From Sacculina carcini (Eukaryota; Arthropoda; Thecostraca; Sacculinidae): a stretch of DNA of 64,000 nucleotides. Under the pieces are notes generated by a model. The model was not told the origin of the DNA and made no database searches. It was given only the letters and a program-made list of their open reading frames with translations. The position numbers were made by a program, and so were the translations under genes. Each line of letters starts with the position of its first letter. Positions within the stretch are counted from its first letter, which is position 1. Positions 21,065-32,935 of this stretch are shown in pieces. The DNA is taken from assembly GCA_916048095.2 (NCBI GenBank), contig CAJZIA020000007.1:1-64000 (forward strand), written 5' to 3'.

Positions 21065-24000
21065 TGTTCAATGCACACTCCCACTGCACACTCGGCTGGC
21101 GGGGAACATTGATTGCGGCCAGCCCCAACAATTTTGCCGGCAGCGATGCGACTGCCGGCATCAGCTGGCCCGTGCGACTGCTGAACTGCTCCACCGAGTT
21201 CATTGCACTCAGCTCGGCATTGTCGCCTCCCAACACCAGAAACTCGTCCATCCCTACACACACACGCACACACACACATCGACATTTTGGTGTGATAGTT
21301 TCAAGAATGCATTTGAAATTAGAAATTGAATAAATGAGAATTTTTTATAAAACGTTATAAAATTAACAATATAAAACTGGAGTCGAAGAATTGGAAAACA
21401 AATTAAATATATAATTTCATATAATTTAATACCAAACTTGTTTGAAATCTATCAACCGTTTTCTGCTGAAATTCTATCTCATGAGAATATTTATCTTAAT
21501 ATTTCCCTATTTAATCCATCATCTTATATGCAAATATTAAATATTTGCATTCTCATACATTCATATGCTGCTTGTGGATATATATCCACTATCCAGATCA
21601 GTGACAGTGCCAGTTTTTGCCGGTGGGGGGCTGAGGGGGAACCAAGAAAAAATATGCGGATGCTCGGCGAAACATGAGGAACTACACTAGAAATGTTCAT
21701 GATCAGGAGTTTGAGGGGGAGTTAAGGGAATCGGCATATTTTTGCGTATACTTCAGCCCCTGTAAGCCCCTCTTCTTGGCGCCGCCACTGACTGATAGAC
21801 CAGATTCATCATATCTTATTGGCGCCGTATTAGAGCGACATTGTCTCACCGTAGCCAACGAGCGCGTGTCGGCATCTGGGTAATTTGAGACGCGCGACAA
21901 GTTTCCAGCGCTGCTGGCGACTGTCCCACATCTCGACGCGATTTACGCTGTCTATATTGGCCTGGCGATCGTTTCGTCCCAGCCCGCCGACCAGGTATAA
22001 TATACCACCGGTCACAATTAGTCGTCCGTGAGAGCAAGATCTCCGCAGAGCTGGACCATCACTCCATCTGTAATTCGATTCGAATTAATTTGTACTTCGC
22101 TCTTATAATTTGGAAAAATACATGTTCCGAAACGTCAGAGCTATAGAGTAAGCAATAGAGAAAGCTATAGAAATAATGTAATATATATAAGCTAAAGAGA
22201 AAATGTAAGGTACATCAGCCAAAGTAATGCTTTAAAATTTAAGTTCACTCGATCTTGTTTCCAAATTTCGCTAACCAGTAAGGCGCCGTGTTCGGCGATG
22301 AACGAGCGAGCGCGAAGCTATCATATGTAATCAAACTTTGTCGTTGTCAAACTTTGTTTTCTGCTAAATTATAAGAGGGCATATGACACGTGCCACGTGC
22401 CACACAGGGCACTGATATGATTCGGCATGGTCTCATTCGCGGCAGGAAGGATTGGGCTACCCATAAAAAAAACGCATCTTAATTGGACTTATGGTTCCAG
22501 AGATATAAGCCCCTGAAAAACGGGTCAAAAGTGTTTTTCGAAAAAGTAGAAGGGCATTTGGGACGTGCGACGTGCCACAGTTGGCACTGACATGATTCGG
22601 TTTGGTCTCATCCGCGGCAGAAAGGATGAGGCTACCCAACAAAAAATGCATGTTAATCGGACTTATGGTTCCAGAGATAAAAGCCTCTGAAAAGCGTGAC
22701 CACGGCCGGCCGGCCGCTCATACTCATTTTTCTAGTAACACCAAGTATGAACTCGCTTGCTATCGCTCGCTCGTAATAATTGCCACTAAGAAATATAATG
22801 ATTGAATCGACTTACAGCAATTGAGACATCAAAGTGAATCATACAGAGAGAGAGAGAGCGTACGTTTTACTCAGCGGATCGTAGAGGAAGACCGTGGTAG
22901 ATATGGGACTCTCGCTCTGATTGCTGCATCCGCCCACCACCCATATTTTGTGCTGGAAAACCGCGCACGTTAGACCTGAACGAGGGCACGGAAGCTCGGA
23001 CATTTCTGTCCAGCTGTCCCGGCTCGGACAGTACACTTGCACCAGACTCATAGAGTAGCCACAGTCATCCTGTCCTCCCAGAATATACAAGACTCTCTGT
23101 AAATCAGCCGACAACATCATGTATATATCATATAGACTCTTCTTGCCTGTAAAACTCATTGAAACTACACTTGATATATGGCGTGGGTGAGAATGTCTAA
23201 TGATGGTATCAGAAGTCAACATTGTCAATCTCTTTTGAATAACATGCTCGTCTTGTTTCATTGAACAAAGGTATAATGTTGTGCGGATTGAAAGTGATGC
23301 AACAGCACCATGCAGGCGACAGCAGCGTGGTGCACGCTGGGGCACGGCATGTCTGGACCGCGAGTCCATTCGCACGTGTGTAGGTCCAGTATCCACATGC
23401 TGGCGAGCGCCACGTGTCGCTGAGTGACAGCACAGACATCTACACCTCCTACTACGTATACTTTGCCGTTCATAAACGTGGCGGTCGCATACCTGCGTCT
23501 GTCTGGCGTGATGCCCACGAACTCCCACTCATTCTGCAGACAAAACAAACGTTATGCTAATTCCGTTCTCTTCGTGATCAAAATGAGTATTGCTTTGAAG
23601 CAGTGGCGGCGCCAGGATATTTCCGGTGGATGAATTCAGGGGGGCTAAGAAAAAAGATGCTTGGGCTTAGCGAAACATGTGGGGATACACTGGAAATATC
23701 CATGACTAGGATTGTAGGGGCGCTCAGGCGGATGCTTTTTTAGGGGACAAATTAGCATCTCATTTGAGTGTTTATTTCGGTGTTCTCCAATCGGAGTTGT
23801 ATTGTGCATGTATGGTTGTTTGTGGTTCTCACCCTGGAGACGTTGAGACGGCAAATATCGCCCGTAGACACGGGACGATACCGACGCGGCTCATGCACGT
23901 CCACTCCTCCAATAACCAGCACCGTCGTGTCGTCCTTATTGAGAAGCCGATGCGACGCCGTCATCACCTGTTGTCTGGACCAAATGAAAAGGTGTTAATA

Positions 24001-25096
24001 AAGCACCTGACTTGAGCGATATCTGGCTCAACTGACTTACCACGGATAATGAAGATCCGTGTTACCCAAGATCAGAAGATCAGATCGAAGATCAGAACAA
24101 GCTTTGTTTTACTTTTCATCATTTCATTGTACTCAAAGTGTATACAAATATATTTAGGGAGACACATACAGCGACTCTCTGAATCTTTTGGGCGCTTCCG
24201 GTACATGGGGCCACCTTAGGGTTTGTAATAGTGCTTGCACTCTTCCCATGCTACTGGATTTGCCTGTTATTATTAATAATAATAATAATAATAATTTCAA
24301 ATGTGATTACTACGAGTTTATATTCGAAATGGACCTGTGCATGCAATGGACGGTTATTTGTAGCGAGATGGAAAACACGTTTGTTAGTGTGTGTGACTGT
24401 CAAGTGAGAAGTGTGATCCATTGTGTATAAACAGGTGTCTGTCCTGCTGTGTGTGCGTGTGTCGATGGTCCTGTAATTGCAGTCCTTGTGACTGGTGTGT
24501 ATTCGTTCGCGTATGCTCTTCCAGACTCTGTATTCTGTTTAGTCAATGTGGTTGTGTGTGTCCCACATTAAGCGTGTTTATTGTACATCGTCAGTGAAAT
24601 GTATGGTGCAAAAGCTAGAAAACGTTACAAGCATAATTACTGCAAAATGATATGATCTAACTCACCTTGGCTGAGTACCGCAACGTTGGCGGTACCTGCG
24701 AAACGCTCGCTGAATTTTCACTGCAGCTTCGTTTTTCTGGGTCAGCTGCTTCCTGGTCCGATATCCTCGGAAAATCCTTTGCAGTGTGCCAGCAGAATAC
24801 TGCAGCCTCTGGTAGGGGCTTTTGTCGCTGTAATGCACACTGCCATGATTTTTTAATCCAAATGCAGGCCGCTCTGATGCTGCATGTTCTTTCCTGCCAG
24901 CTGCTGCATTGCTAGGACGTCGGCTTCCACTTGCAATGGCACGGGTGTCGTTACCGCCCGGCTGGTGATACTGCACATACCGACTTCGCACGCTATATCC
25001 ACTTAGTGCGTCATCGCTGGCTGAGTCTTGCTGCATCTCTTGTTGTCGGCGGTAATGGCACGGCGAACATCGGCCCGAATTCTGCCGGTGAGTCAT
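20991..25096 (-). CDS. IQ-kelch repeat protein gene, copy 3 (complete model)
   Basis: Exons 25096-24666, 23974-23833, 23533-23309, 23096-22864, 22067-21850 and 21253-20991. All splice sites, phases and exon readings equal those of copy 2 at a constant 9332-bp offset, so the predicted 503-residue proteins look identical: two IQ motifs, then six kelch repeats. The exon 1 part comes from block A copy 3 and the kelch part from the right tandem copy. The gene thus crosses the nominal block boundary at 24080, which shows that the E-A order is ancestral. Confidence 0.75.
21605..21790 (+). mobile_element. MITE-like insertion in kelch intron 5, gene copy 3
   Basis: Same element and position as 12273-12458. 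Confidence 0.55.
22377..22723 (+). repeat. Intronic two-unit tandem repeat, gene copy 3
   Basis: Same as 13045-13391. Confidence 0.8.
24150..24295 (+). mobile_element. Interspersed-element 3' tail, third block A copy
   Basis: Same as 70-215, within intron 1 of gene copy 3. Confidence 0.5.
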
Positions 25097-25769
25097 TTTG
25101 TAATTGCCAATATTCGCTCAGGATCCTAGAGGCGAGATAAAAATCGGTGTCAACTCTCCGTGACGTGCGTGAATATTCAGAAAGCTAAAGTACTTCACTT
25201 TGATTGAGTATCAATATAAGTCTTGCGTGTAATTCGTTTGGTTATATCAACTGCTTATAGTCAACTGTAGAAAATATAAACTAAATTGGAAAACACTATT
25301 TCAACAAATAACAGGGAATTATAAGCGGCACACACAATGCAAACTCTAAGAGCATTCCTAATTTACGCAAAATTTTTATACAAGGGCCCAATAAACCTGA
25401 CCTGAGTTGTTAGATTTGGCCTGCACAAACACAAAACAAAAACCACTCTGAAAAATCGTACATCACGTCTCGAAAGAAAATCTGCCACAATATTTGTGTA
25501 ATTCGTGTTGGTCATAATCACCATGACAACGGCGAAAACCCGCGATCATTTTTCATTCCAACATATATTCATCTATGTGCATGCACTATGCATCTATGTA
25601 CATGTTTGTTAACACATCATTTTCCTACATTTAAACATCTCGTTTTTATGTTTTTCATATTTTCACAAAAGCTTACAAGCACAATTCATGAAACAACATG
25701 ACAATTGCTTGTTTTTCATATTTTCACAAAAGCTCACTTCAACTTGTATAAAATACTTGACTTCAACAG

Positions 25770-26399
25770 TTTAGTACGGTTGAACACGGCAGCTTTAATG
25801 TACCGAACATACAATAATATATTACCCAAGCCCTGCAGGCTTTATTTCAAGTAAACAAGAGACACCCGGACAAATTTGTACAGAGGTTCCCGAGAACTCG
25901 AGCTAGACAGCAAAGCTTGGGCGTAAGAGGAGTAACCGTGTGGAATGAAATACAAAAATGCGTCAAACAAAGTAGGGCATTGAAGACATTTAAAAAGAAA
26001 TTCATTGAAGGGAATTCATGTATATATATATATGTATATGTGTTGTAATTGACTAGGCATATAATGGTTAATGATTCCATACAATTGACCAACTGAGTCA
26101 ACTTTGAACAATAATACATGATGGCTGTCATCCCCCCGAGCCTCGACAAATGTAAATGTAAATAATCAGTGATGCTTCGACGTGTCTAGAGACGATCGAC
26201 TGATTCAGCAGTGTGCCTATATTGGTTGTAATTATGTTTATCTTGTTGCGATGTCACTGTCTTTTTTGTACGTTGTCTTTATTCATTGTAAAGGGTCCAC
26301 ATGAAAAAAACGCATGCTTATGTGGGTCCCTGTCACAACGATGGTGTAAATTATATGTTGGTGACAAATACATGATATGATATGATATTATTATTATTC
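25770..26399 (+). pseudogene. 5'-truncated LINE relic, copy 3, with insertion
   Basis: As 16438-17067, including the 137-bp templated insertion at 26013-26149. Confidence 0.65.
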
Positions 26400-26545
26400 T
26401 TGTAATCAATATCAATTTATAATTATTTATACTAGTTATTATCATTATTATTACTAAATACATTACCAAGATGGAATGCAAAGATCGTGAACGCCATAAA
26501 TAACACGTATCTAATGCAAAAATTACATCTCACGATAATTAACTG

Positions 26546-26837
26546 TCTGTGTGTGTGTTTGTGTGTATGTGTGTATGTGTGTGTATGTATGTGTGTGTGT
26601 GTGTGTGTGTTTGTGCTCATGTGTGCGTATGTGTGTGTGTATGTGTATGTGTACGTGTATGTGCATGTGTGTTTATGTGTGTATGTGTATGTGTGTGTCT
26701 ATGTGTGTATGTGTATGTGTGTGCTTATGTGTGTATGTGTGTGCTTATGTGTGTATGTGTGTTTATGTGTGTATGTGTATCTGTGTGTTTATGGGTGTAT
26801 GTGTATGTGTGTGCTTATATGTGTATGCGTGTGTGTA
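26546..26837 (+). repeat. (TG)n/(TGTA)n microsatellite, copy 3
   Basis: As 17214-17505. Confidence 0.95.
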
Positions 26838-27978
26838 ATAGACCTCACAAATGCGCCTGGAAATTAGCACATTTGCTATTATGTATAAGCCATGTCTGGA
26901 TGCATATGAAACATTACATCTGTATTTGATCAACTTCAATTTGAAATGCTTGCACAGTAACAAAACACAAAAATGACTGTAATATTGTCCATTTTTATGG
27001 TAACTTCTGCGTTTCTACCTATTCACAAGCAAAATAAGCGTTGCAAAAAGTAACAATTCACTACAAATGTGTGTGTATGCAATCAGTTGCACTATACTTT
27101 TCATTGAGGTATATGTGTTGTAATTGACTAGGCATATAATGGTTAATGATTCCATACAATTGACCAACTGAGTCAACTTTGAACAATAATACATGATGGC
27201 TGTCATCCCCCCGAGCCTCGACAACAATCTATGCCCATGGCATTGCATTATATTTTTCACAAAATACATTTTAAGTGAGGGCAAATTGCAATAATTTGTG
27301 ACTGACTTAAAAAACCAAAACAATAGTACTCTAGCCTAAGGTGAACAACACTATTGAGATTGTCAGTAAGTTTGCATGATTTTTTTAAGTAATATGTTGA
27401 AAACTCACCTGGAAAAATGTATGTCAAATTGTTCAATTATCCAATAATTGGTGGGATTTTCCAGTGTTCAGCATTCAAGCAGCTTCACCAACACTTCGTA
27501 ATGCTCAACTAACATTTCGAAATAATTTAGTGAGTTACTTGCCAAAAGTATTTATTCACAAATGTACTACTTTGCCTATAGTTGAATGGAAACAAAATAT
27601 TTGAAAAATTGACCGTTTCTCATCGAAATCTACAAAAACAGGTATTAACTGAATATTTATTAAACAGAAGAACGTGATTGTTGCATGAAGATTCTTTCAG
27701 TATATAAAATTCATATTTAATGTGCGATAATTATGTAATATTTATATTTAGTTCTTTATATAATCCCTATAACAATCTCTAGGAACAAGAAATATAACTA
27801 TTTAAGGATTGGCCGAGCCTATGGCGTGTTCATCACGTTGCATCATTATTGTGATGTCAACTGTACGCGGAAATGCATGCGACACATCAAAATCACATAA
27901 ACTGCACGCAATCTTGCGTCATCGTGTGTCCGCTGCAACCAATTCACTCTTCATCTTTCCACGAGTAAATGCGTCATC

Positions 27979-27979
<1 letters not shown>

Positions 27980-28037
<58 letters not shown>

Positions 28038-28058
28038 ATACATACATACACACACACT
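27980..28058 (+). repeat. (CA)n microsatellite, copy 3
   Basis: Equivalent of 3771-3849. Confidence 0.95.
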
Positions 28059-28088
28059 GGTAGCACATGCACAAAGGTATTGCACATT

Positions 28089-28914
28089 ATATCTGTCGAG
28101 AACTTGTTTTATTGAAAATATATACACATTATAGAGAAGGGGACCAAGAACTGAGCCCTGCGGAACACCAGACATCAGAGGGAAACTCTGGCTCTGGACT
28201 GCATTCACAATAACTGTTTGCGAGCGATCTTTGAGGTAAACTCGAAGAAGCGAGAGTGCACCTCCAGATATACCGCAGCTTGATAAATCTTGCAGCAATA
28301 TTTCGTGGCTCACAGTATCAAAAGCCGACGAAAAATCAAGCTGCATAAGAATAACATTCTGGCCACGTAGGAGCGCAGACAGGAAGTAATTGTATGTACA
28401 CAACAACGAGTTGGCACACGAGTGATGGTTTCTGAACCCTGATTGCTGAGGTAGAAACAGATGATTTTCTTCCAGGAAAGAAGACAACTGCTCATACATA
28501 GCCGATTCAAGGAGCTTTGATACCCATGGAATTTGCGACACAGGCCTATAATTGTTCAGACACTTCGCGTCCAGTCCAGTTCGTTTCAAAATAGGAGAAA
28601 TAATTGCTTCTTTCAATGCTAAAAACTTATTATGAACAAAGCTGGTATTTACAAGATAGACAATGAACGGCACAATGAGCACTACAAGCGATTTGATACG
28701 GCTATATTTAATCGGATCCAAGAGATTGACCTTCATACTAGTGTTGTTGACTAGTTGCAGACAGGAGTTGTAATCAATTGGCTGGAAACAAGTGAGGCTC
28801 TGAGAGCAGTCAGGTGTAATACTTGCATATCTTTTGTTGTCCGTAACCTGGATAGAACCATGCAATCTAATGATTTTTTCTTGAAGAAAAGTACGGAAAC
28901 TATCCGGCATGTGA
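28089..28914 (-). pseudogene. CR1/L2-like RT fragment, copy 3
   Basis: Same relic as 3880-4705 with one residue change (SFRTFLQ for SFRIFLQ). Catalytic block C is missing. Confidence 0.85.
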
Positions 28915-28928
28915 GCTTCATTCTCGGG

Positions 28929-29228
28929 ATGCGCATTGCGCCAGGATTTCGTTTGATGGGGCTGTGGGGGGCTAAGGAAAAAGTTGTGGGGGCTAAGAAA
29001 AATGTTGAGGGGTATTGGCGAAACATGAAGAACTACACTCGAACGCTGACTACATAATATTATAATAAGGGACTGGGGCACACTGATTCAGTCCTCGAAC
29101 TTGAACCAAAATTACAGGACTTCATTTACAATGGTTAGAAATATTAATGTCCATTATTATGATTTGGGGGGGGGTAGGGGGGCTTCAGTACCCGCAAGCC
29201 CCTCCTTGCCGCCGCCACTGCAGACAGG
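28929..29228 (+). mobile_element. hAT-like MITE, block B copy in unit 3
   Basis: Equivalent of 4720-5019, next to the 5' end of the RT relic. Confidence 0.55.
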
Positions 29229-29339
29229 CGCGCTTGGCCATGACTGCTCCACGCGCCCCTACAAGACGTCACACACTCCCGACAACACCTCAAACACGAC
29301 TCCACACTCACACCGTCACACACACACACACACACACAT

Positions 29340-29456
29340 CAGCGGCGAGCCGGTCACTCGGTCGCCGCTGATTGGTTGTTGCGGTGGGTTAGGCCTGTGC
29401 GTGTGTGCGAGCGACCGGTCACTCGGTCGCCGGTCCGGTCACTCGCTCGCCGCCGC
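29340..29456 (+). repeat. GC-rich palindromic motif cluster, left arm
   Basis: Three related strings: gccggtcactcggtcgccgc, gaccggtcactcggtcgcc and ccggtcactcgctcgcc. The first is bounded by cagcggcga and tcgccgctg, so it can form a stem-loop. Confidence 0.6.
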
Positions 29457-29504
29457 TGGGCATGGACAATTCACAGCGTGACACTCCTACACACATACAA
29501 GCAC

Positions 29505-29760
29505 ATTATGATTATGATTTATTTCAATGTCCATCCGAAAATAGGTTATTACAGACATCGTTACAGCACAATGAAACAGTACATACACGATATACACGCA
29601 AAGAACAAATTAGACGCACACAACCAGACAACATGTATATAACTGAGGGATATAAGTCAAAAAATGTTAATTGCAAGTAATGAAGAGATATGAAGTATAT
29701 GAAGTGTATGAAGACATTGAACAGTGCATGAAGGTCAATTAGAGTAAAAAAGTCCATAAC
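29505..29760 (-). mobile_element. LINE 3' end (minus strand), left arm
   Basis: Read on the minus strand, sequence ends ttttcggatggacattg, then aataaatcataatcataat, a polyadenylation signal followed by a short TCATAA-type tail. This is the usual form of a 5'-truncated LINE 3' terminus. Copies: plus strand 32275-32535, minus strand 51500-51716 and 55100-55316. Confidence 0.5.
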
Positions 29761-30668
29761 GTCAATTATATCAATGATTAAACTATAAAAACGCTGGACG
29801 CTCGCGCGACTCCAACGCGCTCACACACTCTCTCTCTCTAACAATACATAATGAGAGCGTGTGAGAATGCATAAAGAATGCGCGTGAGAGCGTATCTGTA
29901 TGTGTGTACGTCTGTGTGTGTGGGCGTCTGTGTGTGTGGGTGTTCAAGTGTAATTTTGGAGGACCGACATAGGTTTCGTCCACCGTTTGAAAGTGCCACA
30001 CAATTCTACCGCTCCCACACTCTTTCTACGCGTGCCACAGTGGCCGCGTTCAAGTGGCGTGGCTGATGCGTGCGTGTTGAGTCATGATCGTTTTTGTCCA
30101 CACTCAGTGGTTTTCAAACTTGGTGTATGTGGTCGTATTGTCCTCACTCGTGATACGGCTCAGGCGGTGCTGTTTTTGACTAATTCCAGTATTGAGAAGA
30201 AAATTGAGATTGAGTTGACTAAATTTGTGATTGTTTTGAAAGACTTTGATGTAGTTATTTAAATATATGAATGTATATATGAATGGTTTGACTGAGGGGA
30301 TGTTGAGCACATTGCACTGATATTTTCTCCTTGTTATAAATGTTTGCTTTGCATATCATAAAATTGTATTTCGCATAATAGTTCAACATACATCAATGTA
30401 CAGGGGAGTACGGCTACATGAATGAGTACAATTACACCGTTAAACGGCTCAAGCGATGCTGTATTTTGGCAAATTTCAGTGCTTCGTTAACATTTACTAG
30501 TTCAGGAGTACTTAACCGGGGTGCGAGCCTGGTTACTAGGGGTACTAGGTTACTAGGGGTAATTCGCTACAGCTCGTGACATGCACAAAATAACTCAATA
30601 GCACCAAAACCCTGCTTTAGCAGTCACTTCGCTGTCTTTCATTGTCGCAGCAGGTATTACGTTCTTCA

Positions 30669-30803
30669 ACAACAACAACAACAACAACAAGCGTGTATTT
30701 GATATAGCGCACTAATCAACAAAGGCGCGATAAACATCAACATCAATCAACAAAGGCGCGATAAACATCATCATCAATCAACAAAGGCGCGATAAACATG
30801 AAA
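30669..30803 (+). repeat. (CAA)n followed by three 30-bp tandem units
   Basis: A CAA run leads to gtatttgatatagcgcacta, then three units with core caacaaaggcgcgataaaca. A CAA run next to a tatagcgc...aaaggcgc string resembles a SINE-like repeat seen in marine invertebrates; that assignment is tentative. Confidence 0.5.
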
Positions 30804-31740
30804 TATAGAGATACAAGATATTACATCAAAACGGGAGCTCAGAAAGAATAAAACAAGAGCTAGCAAGGACAAAAATATAACGGGGAAGATAAACACCGAA
30901 TTGTTTTATGCTGAAAAAAAAGAACAGACTTCGACCATTTCCTTGTGATGCACAACAGCCAGGATTAAGAATACGTTCCTTGGGAATATACGGATTCAAC
31001 AGTCATGGGACCTCCAACGAACCGGGTATCCGAATTAAGCCATTGTTAGGGAAAACGGCCTCTTATTCTTCTATTTGTACTCTATCTATATCTATAATCC
31101 GAAATCCAGTCCAACGAATCACATTTAGACCAAGCTAGCATTGGGTGACTAAACGATTCAAACTCGTCTAATTGTTTCGAATAATCCCTTGAATTAATTG
31201 CTTAGATGTGACGAATGAATTTATCAGCGCTACAGTACAGGGGTTCATAACCGGGGTGGTCAAACACATACGTGAGTGGTTACAAGGGGATGAGTATATA
31301 CACGCACATATTTAAAAAATCATTTGTGTAAAATGCATTGTATTGTAACCAAGAAGTAATTTTGCTCCCAGCATTCAGCCTCTGGACGCGCAATGTTGAC
31401 GCACCAGACGATCGACATCTCTCAGATAAGAGTGACGGTGCTGCCCGTGTGGCAGCATTTGCAATATGATGAATTGCGTTACAATCGAACCACATCAACA
31501 AAATTGCAATAATACATGCTTAAATACTAGATCACACAGTGGCGCGTTAGGAATTTCCCCGTCGCGTCAGAACGTCCGCCGAGTCCTTTATGTTCCCAAA
31601 CGAGCTCATATAAATCGTATTTTACAGCGGATTCTATAACTGTCTGTTTTATATGTTTACCGCGAAAAATTATTTTCCGACAGCAAATTTACGAATATAT
31701 TAACGAATGTTCACCGGAATGAAATGAAATGTTAATACGT

Positions 31741-32105
31741 ATATATATATATATACATTATATACACGCAATAATGAATTATACACGCATATATAATATA
31801 ATATAATATATTATATTAATATAATATATTATAATATATATTAATATATATTAATATATAATATATAATAATTAATATAATAATATAATAATTTAATAAT
31901 TTAATATATAATATAATAATTAATAATTAAATATAATAATTATATATTAATTAATAATTAATAATTAATTAATAATTTAATATATAATATAATAATTAAT
32001 ATATAATATATATTATAATATTATTATATTATAATATATTATAATATATTATAATATATTATATTATATATTATATAATATATTATATGTTATATAATAT
32101 AACAC
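31741..32105. repeat. AT-only low-complexity tract with nested palindromes
   Basis: About 360 bp almost purely A/T in TAATATA/ATAATTA permutations, adjacent to the right arm of the inverted repeat. Likely to extrude cruciforms and to break. Confidence 0.9.
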
Positions 32106-32116
32106 GCAATAATGAA

Positions 32117-32160
32117 GAATGCGCGTGAGAGCGTATACAGATACGCTCTCACGCGCATTC
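32117..32160. repeat. Perfect 20-bp hairpin with 4-nt loop at inverted-repeat edge
   Basis: gaatgcgcgtgagagcgtat (32117-32136), loop acag, then its exact reverse complement to 32160; two more flanking bases also pair. The left arm at 29901 has only the one strand, so the extra half was added at the junction. Confidence 0.95.
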
Positions 32161-32274
32161 TTTATGCATTCTCACACGCTCTCATTATGTATTGTTAGAG
32201 AGAGAGAGTGTGTGAGCGCGTTGGAGTCGCGCGAGCGTCCAGCGTTTTTATAGTTTAATCATTGATATAATTGA

Positions 32275-32535
32275 CGTTATGGACTTTTTTTACTCTAATT
32301 GACCTTCATGCACTGTTCAATGTCTTCATACACTTCATATACTTCATATCTCTTCATTACTTGCAATTAACATTTTTTGACTTATATCCCTCAGTTATAT
32401 ACATGTTGTCTGGTTGTGTGCGTCTAATTTGTTCTTTGCGTGTATATCGTGTGTGTACTGTTTCATTGTGCTGTAACGATGTCTGTAATAACCTATTTTC
32501 GGATGGACATTGAAATAAATCATAATCATAATGTG
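32275..32535 (+). mobile_element. LINE 3' end, right arm (inverted copy)
   Basis: Inverted copy of 29505-29760, ending aataaatcataatcataatg on the plus strand. Confidence 0.5.
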
Positions 32536-32589
32536 CTTGTATGTGTGTAGGAGTGTCACGCTGTGAATTGTCCATGCCCAGCGGCGGCG

Positions 32590-32698
32590 AGCGAGTGACC
32601 GGACCGGCGACCGAGTGACCGATCGCTCGCACACACGCACAGGCCTAACCCACCGCAACAACCAATCAGCGGCGACCGAGTGACCGGCTCGCCGCTGA
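32590..32698 (+). repeat. GC-rich palindromic motif cluster, right arm
   Basis: Contains gcgagcgagtgaccgg, gcgaccgagtgaccg and cggcgaccgagtgaccggct; mirror of 29340-29456, immediately upstream of the LINE. Confidence 0.6.
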
Positions 32699-32832
32699 TG
32701 TGTGTGTGTGTGTACGAGTCTTGTGGTAACAGTGGTGACGATCGGTCGTGTCGAGTGGTGTCTGGTGACCTTGAATCCGTGCGTGTGCTTGAATTGTGTG
32801 TGTGTGTGTGTGTGTGTGCGTGTGTGTGTGTG

Positions 32833-32875
<43 letters not shown>

Positions 32876-32935
32876 TCCCGACAATTGAAAATTGCAATTT
32901 CTGAGAAATCTCAATTGGATATTTGTCTAAACATC

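Larger units (their letters stand above)
19448..28778 (+). repeat. 9.33-kb tandem duplication, right copy
   Basis: Copy of 10118-19444 carrying IQ-kelch gene copy 3, a LINE relic with the same insertion, TG and CA tracts and the RT relic. Very few substitutions are seen by eye (for example a g-to-c change at 19742). Confidence 0.9.
29137..29901 (+). repeat. Large inverted repeat, left arm (765 bp)
   Basis: Reverse complement of 32135-32713 plus 37163-37361. The arm includes the right part of a MITE, a CA tract, the GC-rich palindromic motif, a LINE 3' end and an AG/TG-rich edge. Differences between arms are few (for example ccgg versus tcgg near the GC motif), so the inversion-duplication is recent. 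Confidence 0.9.
29902..32134. other. Spacer of the inverted repeat
   Basis: This is the one substantial stretch besides the LINE that occurs once in the window. It has no recognised gene. It contains fragments with hAT-like starts: cagtggttttcaaacttgg near 30106 and caggggttcataaccgggg near 31239, with a related taaccgggg string near 30509. A diverged direct repeat acggctcaggcggtgctg / acggctcaagcgatgctg lies at about 30155 and 30446. A CAA/tandem repeat is at 30669-30803 and an AT palindromic tract at 31741-32105. Confidence 0.5.

Noticed and set aside
30714..30803. CRISPR-like array
   Set aside because: Only three 30-bp units with no distinct spacers, in eukaryotic DNA; an ordinary tandem repeat.
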